From: CANLWN01 sp039815505
GTDB taxonomy: Bacteria > Bacteroidota > Bacteroidia > Flavobacteriales > Flavobacteriaceae
Direction of reading: 5' to 3'
DNA: 7,543 bases
Assembly (NCBI GenBank): GCA_039815505.1
Contig: JBCBZE010000169.1
Location: 1-7,543, forward strand
This document shows, piece after piece, positions 6,793-7,543 of this stretch. Below the pieces are notes generated by a model, which worked only from the letters and a program-made list of their open reading frames with translations, was not told where the DNA came from and ran no database searches. The position numbers and the translations under genes were made by a program. Position 1 is the first letter of the stretch; the number at the start of each line of letters is the position of its first letter.

Positions 6793-6954
6793 ATGTCTTA
6801 CAAAGTAAAGAGTATTGTTTATTTCGCCTGTTTCGTTGCCGCGGCAATAGCTTATTACACTTCGGAACAAGAAATTACAAAAACGAATACTATGGAATTG
6901 GCCGAAGCCGATGCAACGATGGCCAAAGTTAAAAGCATGGGCGATATCGAATAA
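6793..6954 (+). CDS. 53-residue small membrane-anchored or secreted protein, unknown function
   Basis: A short ORF from ATG 6793 to TAA 6952-6954. The protein starts MSYKVKS, a positively charged segment, followed by a hydrophobic stretch of about 15 residues (about 8-22, IVYFACFVAAAIAYY) and a polar tail ending MAKVKSMGDIE. This is the layout of a single-pass small membrane protein or a signal peptide with a short mature peptide of about 30 residues. Support for it being real: the codons look like those of the neighbouring genes, it sits between two terminators with a strong one 28 bases after its stop, and there is otherwise a nearly 500-base gap. A degenerate -7 element (TATCTTAG, 6760-6767) lies 25 bases upstream. 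A longer antisense frame overlaps it but reads as noise. I recognise no family. Confidence 0.6.
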   Translation: MSYKVKSIVYFACFVAAAIAYYTSEQEITKTNTMELAEADATMAKVKSMGDIE

Positions 6955-6982
6955 TACTGAACAACCTACTATAGCATTTTCC

Positions 6983-7010
6983 AAGCGCAGATAAATCTGC
7001 GCTTTTTTTT
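6983..7010 (+). terminator. Terminator of the 53-residue ORF
   Basis: A 9-bp perfect stem (AAGCGCAGA at 6983-6991, TCTGCGCTT at 6996-7004), loop TAAA, runs into eight T residues (7003-7010). Its presence 28 bases after the small ORF is independent support that something upstream is transcribed on the plus strand. Confidence 0.9.
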
Positions 7011-7037
7011 GTTAAAAACTTCACAAAGTATACCCCT

Positions 7038-7061
7038 GGTTTAAACCATAGCGGGTTTAAA
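7038..7061. promoter_or_regulatory. Operator-like palindrome upstream of the Spy-like gene
   Basis: GGTTTAAACC (7038-7047) is a perfect 10-bp palindrome, and its right half recurs as GGTTTAAA at 7054-7061, so 7040-7047 and 7054-7061 also form an 8-bp inverted repeat with a 6-base centre. It lies 36 bases before the ATG at 7097. It could bind a dimeric regulator or form a leader hairpin; there is no T-tract, so it is not a terminator. Confidence 0.35.
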
Positions 7062-7096
7062 AAGTCCTATGTACAAAATCCATAAAATTTAAACAC

Positions 7097-7537
7097 ATGA
7101 AAAAAGTATTTGTTACACTTATGCTATTGGCAGGGTTTACCGCTATAGCGCAAAAAGGAGAAAGTAGAGCGCACCACAGGGATGCTATCAAAGACTTAAC
7201 GCCCCAACAGATAGCTACCTTAAAGACCAAAAAGATGACCTTGGCCTTGGAGCTAACAGAACAGCAACAAGAAGAGATTCAAAAAATAAATTTAGAAAAT
7301 GCTGCATTACGAAAGGCCAAAATGGAAGAACGTACTGCAAAAAAAGAGGAAGGCGAATCCAAAAAACCCACTACGGAAGAGCGTTATACAATGCTCAACG
7401 AGCGATTGGACCGTCAGATCGCGGTACAAGATCAAATGAAGCAAATTTTGACAGAAGAACAATTTGATCAGTGGAAAAAGATGCAACACCGAAAGGGAAA
7501 ACATCACAGGCAACACAAGAAACATAGTAGGAAGTAA
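7097..7537 (+). CDS. Spy/CpxP-like LTxxQ-motif exported protein with His/Lys-rich tail
   Basis: A 146-residue protein with a clear signal peptide (MKKVFVTLMLLAGFTAIA, cleavage before Q19). The mature part is almost entirely charged helix: LTPQQ (34-38), LTEQQ (53-57) and LTEEQ (118-122) match the LTxxQ motif of the Spy/CpxP group, which in E. coli includes a periplasmic ATP-independent chaperone (Spy) and an envelope-stress regulator (CpxP). The Bacteroidetes relatives are usually uncharacterised. The last motif continues into FDQWKKM, as is typical for the end of such domains. The tail, residues 131-146, is made mostly of His, Lys, Arg and Gln and contains HH and several spaced His, which could bind metal or nucleic acid; H26-H27 lie near the mature N-terminus. 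The ATG at 7097 is fixed by the signal peptide. The stop lies 6 bases from the window end, so any downstream partner is not visible. Envelope-stress or metal-response role is inferred from the family. Confidence 0.8.
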   Translation: MKKVFVTLMLLAGFTAIAQKGESRAHHRDAIKDLTPQQIATLKTKKMTLALELTEQQQEEIQKINLENAALRKAKMEERTAKKEEGESKKPTTEERYTMLNERLDRQIAVQDQMKQILTEEQFDQWKKMQHRKGKHHRQHKKHSRK

Positions 7538-7543
7538 CGTAAT

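Noticed and set aside
6697..6984. 95-codon minus-strand ORF opposite the 53-residue gene
   Set aside because: Rich in Cys, Phe and His in a way typical of antisense frames, starts inside the plus-strand terminator hairpin, and has no promoter. The plus-strand frame has a sensible signal/anchor and a correctly placed terminator.

Overview
The window looks like a chromosomal stretch from a marine-type member of the Flavobacteriaceae (Bacteroidetes). This is inferred from the AT-rich base composition, starts without a clear Shine-Dalgarno sequence, a match to the flavobacterial -7 promoter element (TAnnTTTG) ahead of one gene, and a large secreted metalloprotease of a type typical of Bacteroidetes. 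Genus cannot be told from the sequence alone.

Layout, left to right. (1) The 3' end of a plus-strand gene with beta-propeller-like strand/turn repeats (2-616), closed by a GC-rich terminator. (2) A complete 476-residue SLC13/DASS sodium:dicarboxylate-type symporter (713-2143). (3) A hairpin at 2149-2176 that can serve as terminator in both directions, between the symporter and the converging minus-strand gene. (4) Two minus-strand paralogues, 172 and 249 residues (2202-2720 and 3067-3816). Each has an N-terminal export signal and then a tandem array of a 35-residue, extremely acidic repeat with core motifs YIEEEEIIDLGF and YLPEGFDPY: four copies in one, five in the other. I do not recognise this repeat as a named family, and it is the most novel element here. 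(5) A divergent intergenic region (3817-4097), then an 832-residue secreted zinc metalloprotease with HEVGHTLGLPH and a SIMDY Met-turn (4098-6596). (6) A 53-residue single-membrane-segment or secreted small protein (6793-6954). (7) A Spy/CpxP-like LTxxQ exported protein with a His/Lys-rich tail (7097-7537).

Most genes appear to be monocistronic: five hairpin terminators separate them, and no two adjacent genes overlap. All complete genes except the symporter carry an export or membrane-anchor signal, so the region encodes mainly cell-envelope functions. A working link between the acidic repeat proteins and the divergently transcribed metalloprotease is possible from position alone, but nothing in the sequence proves it.
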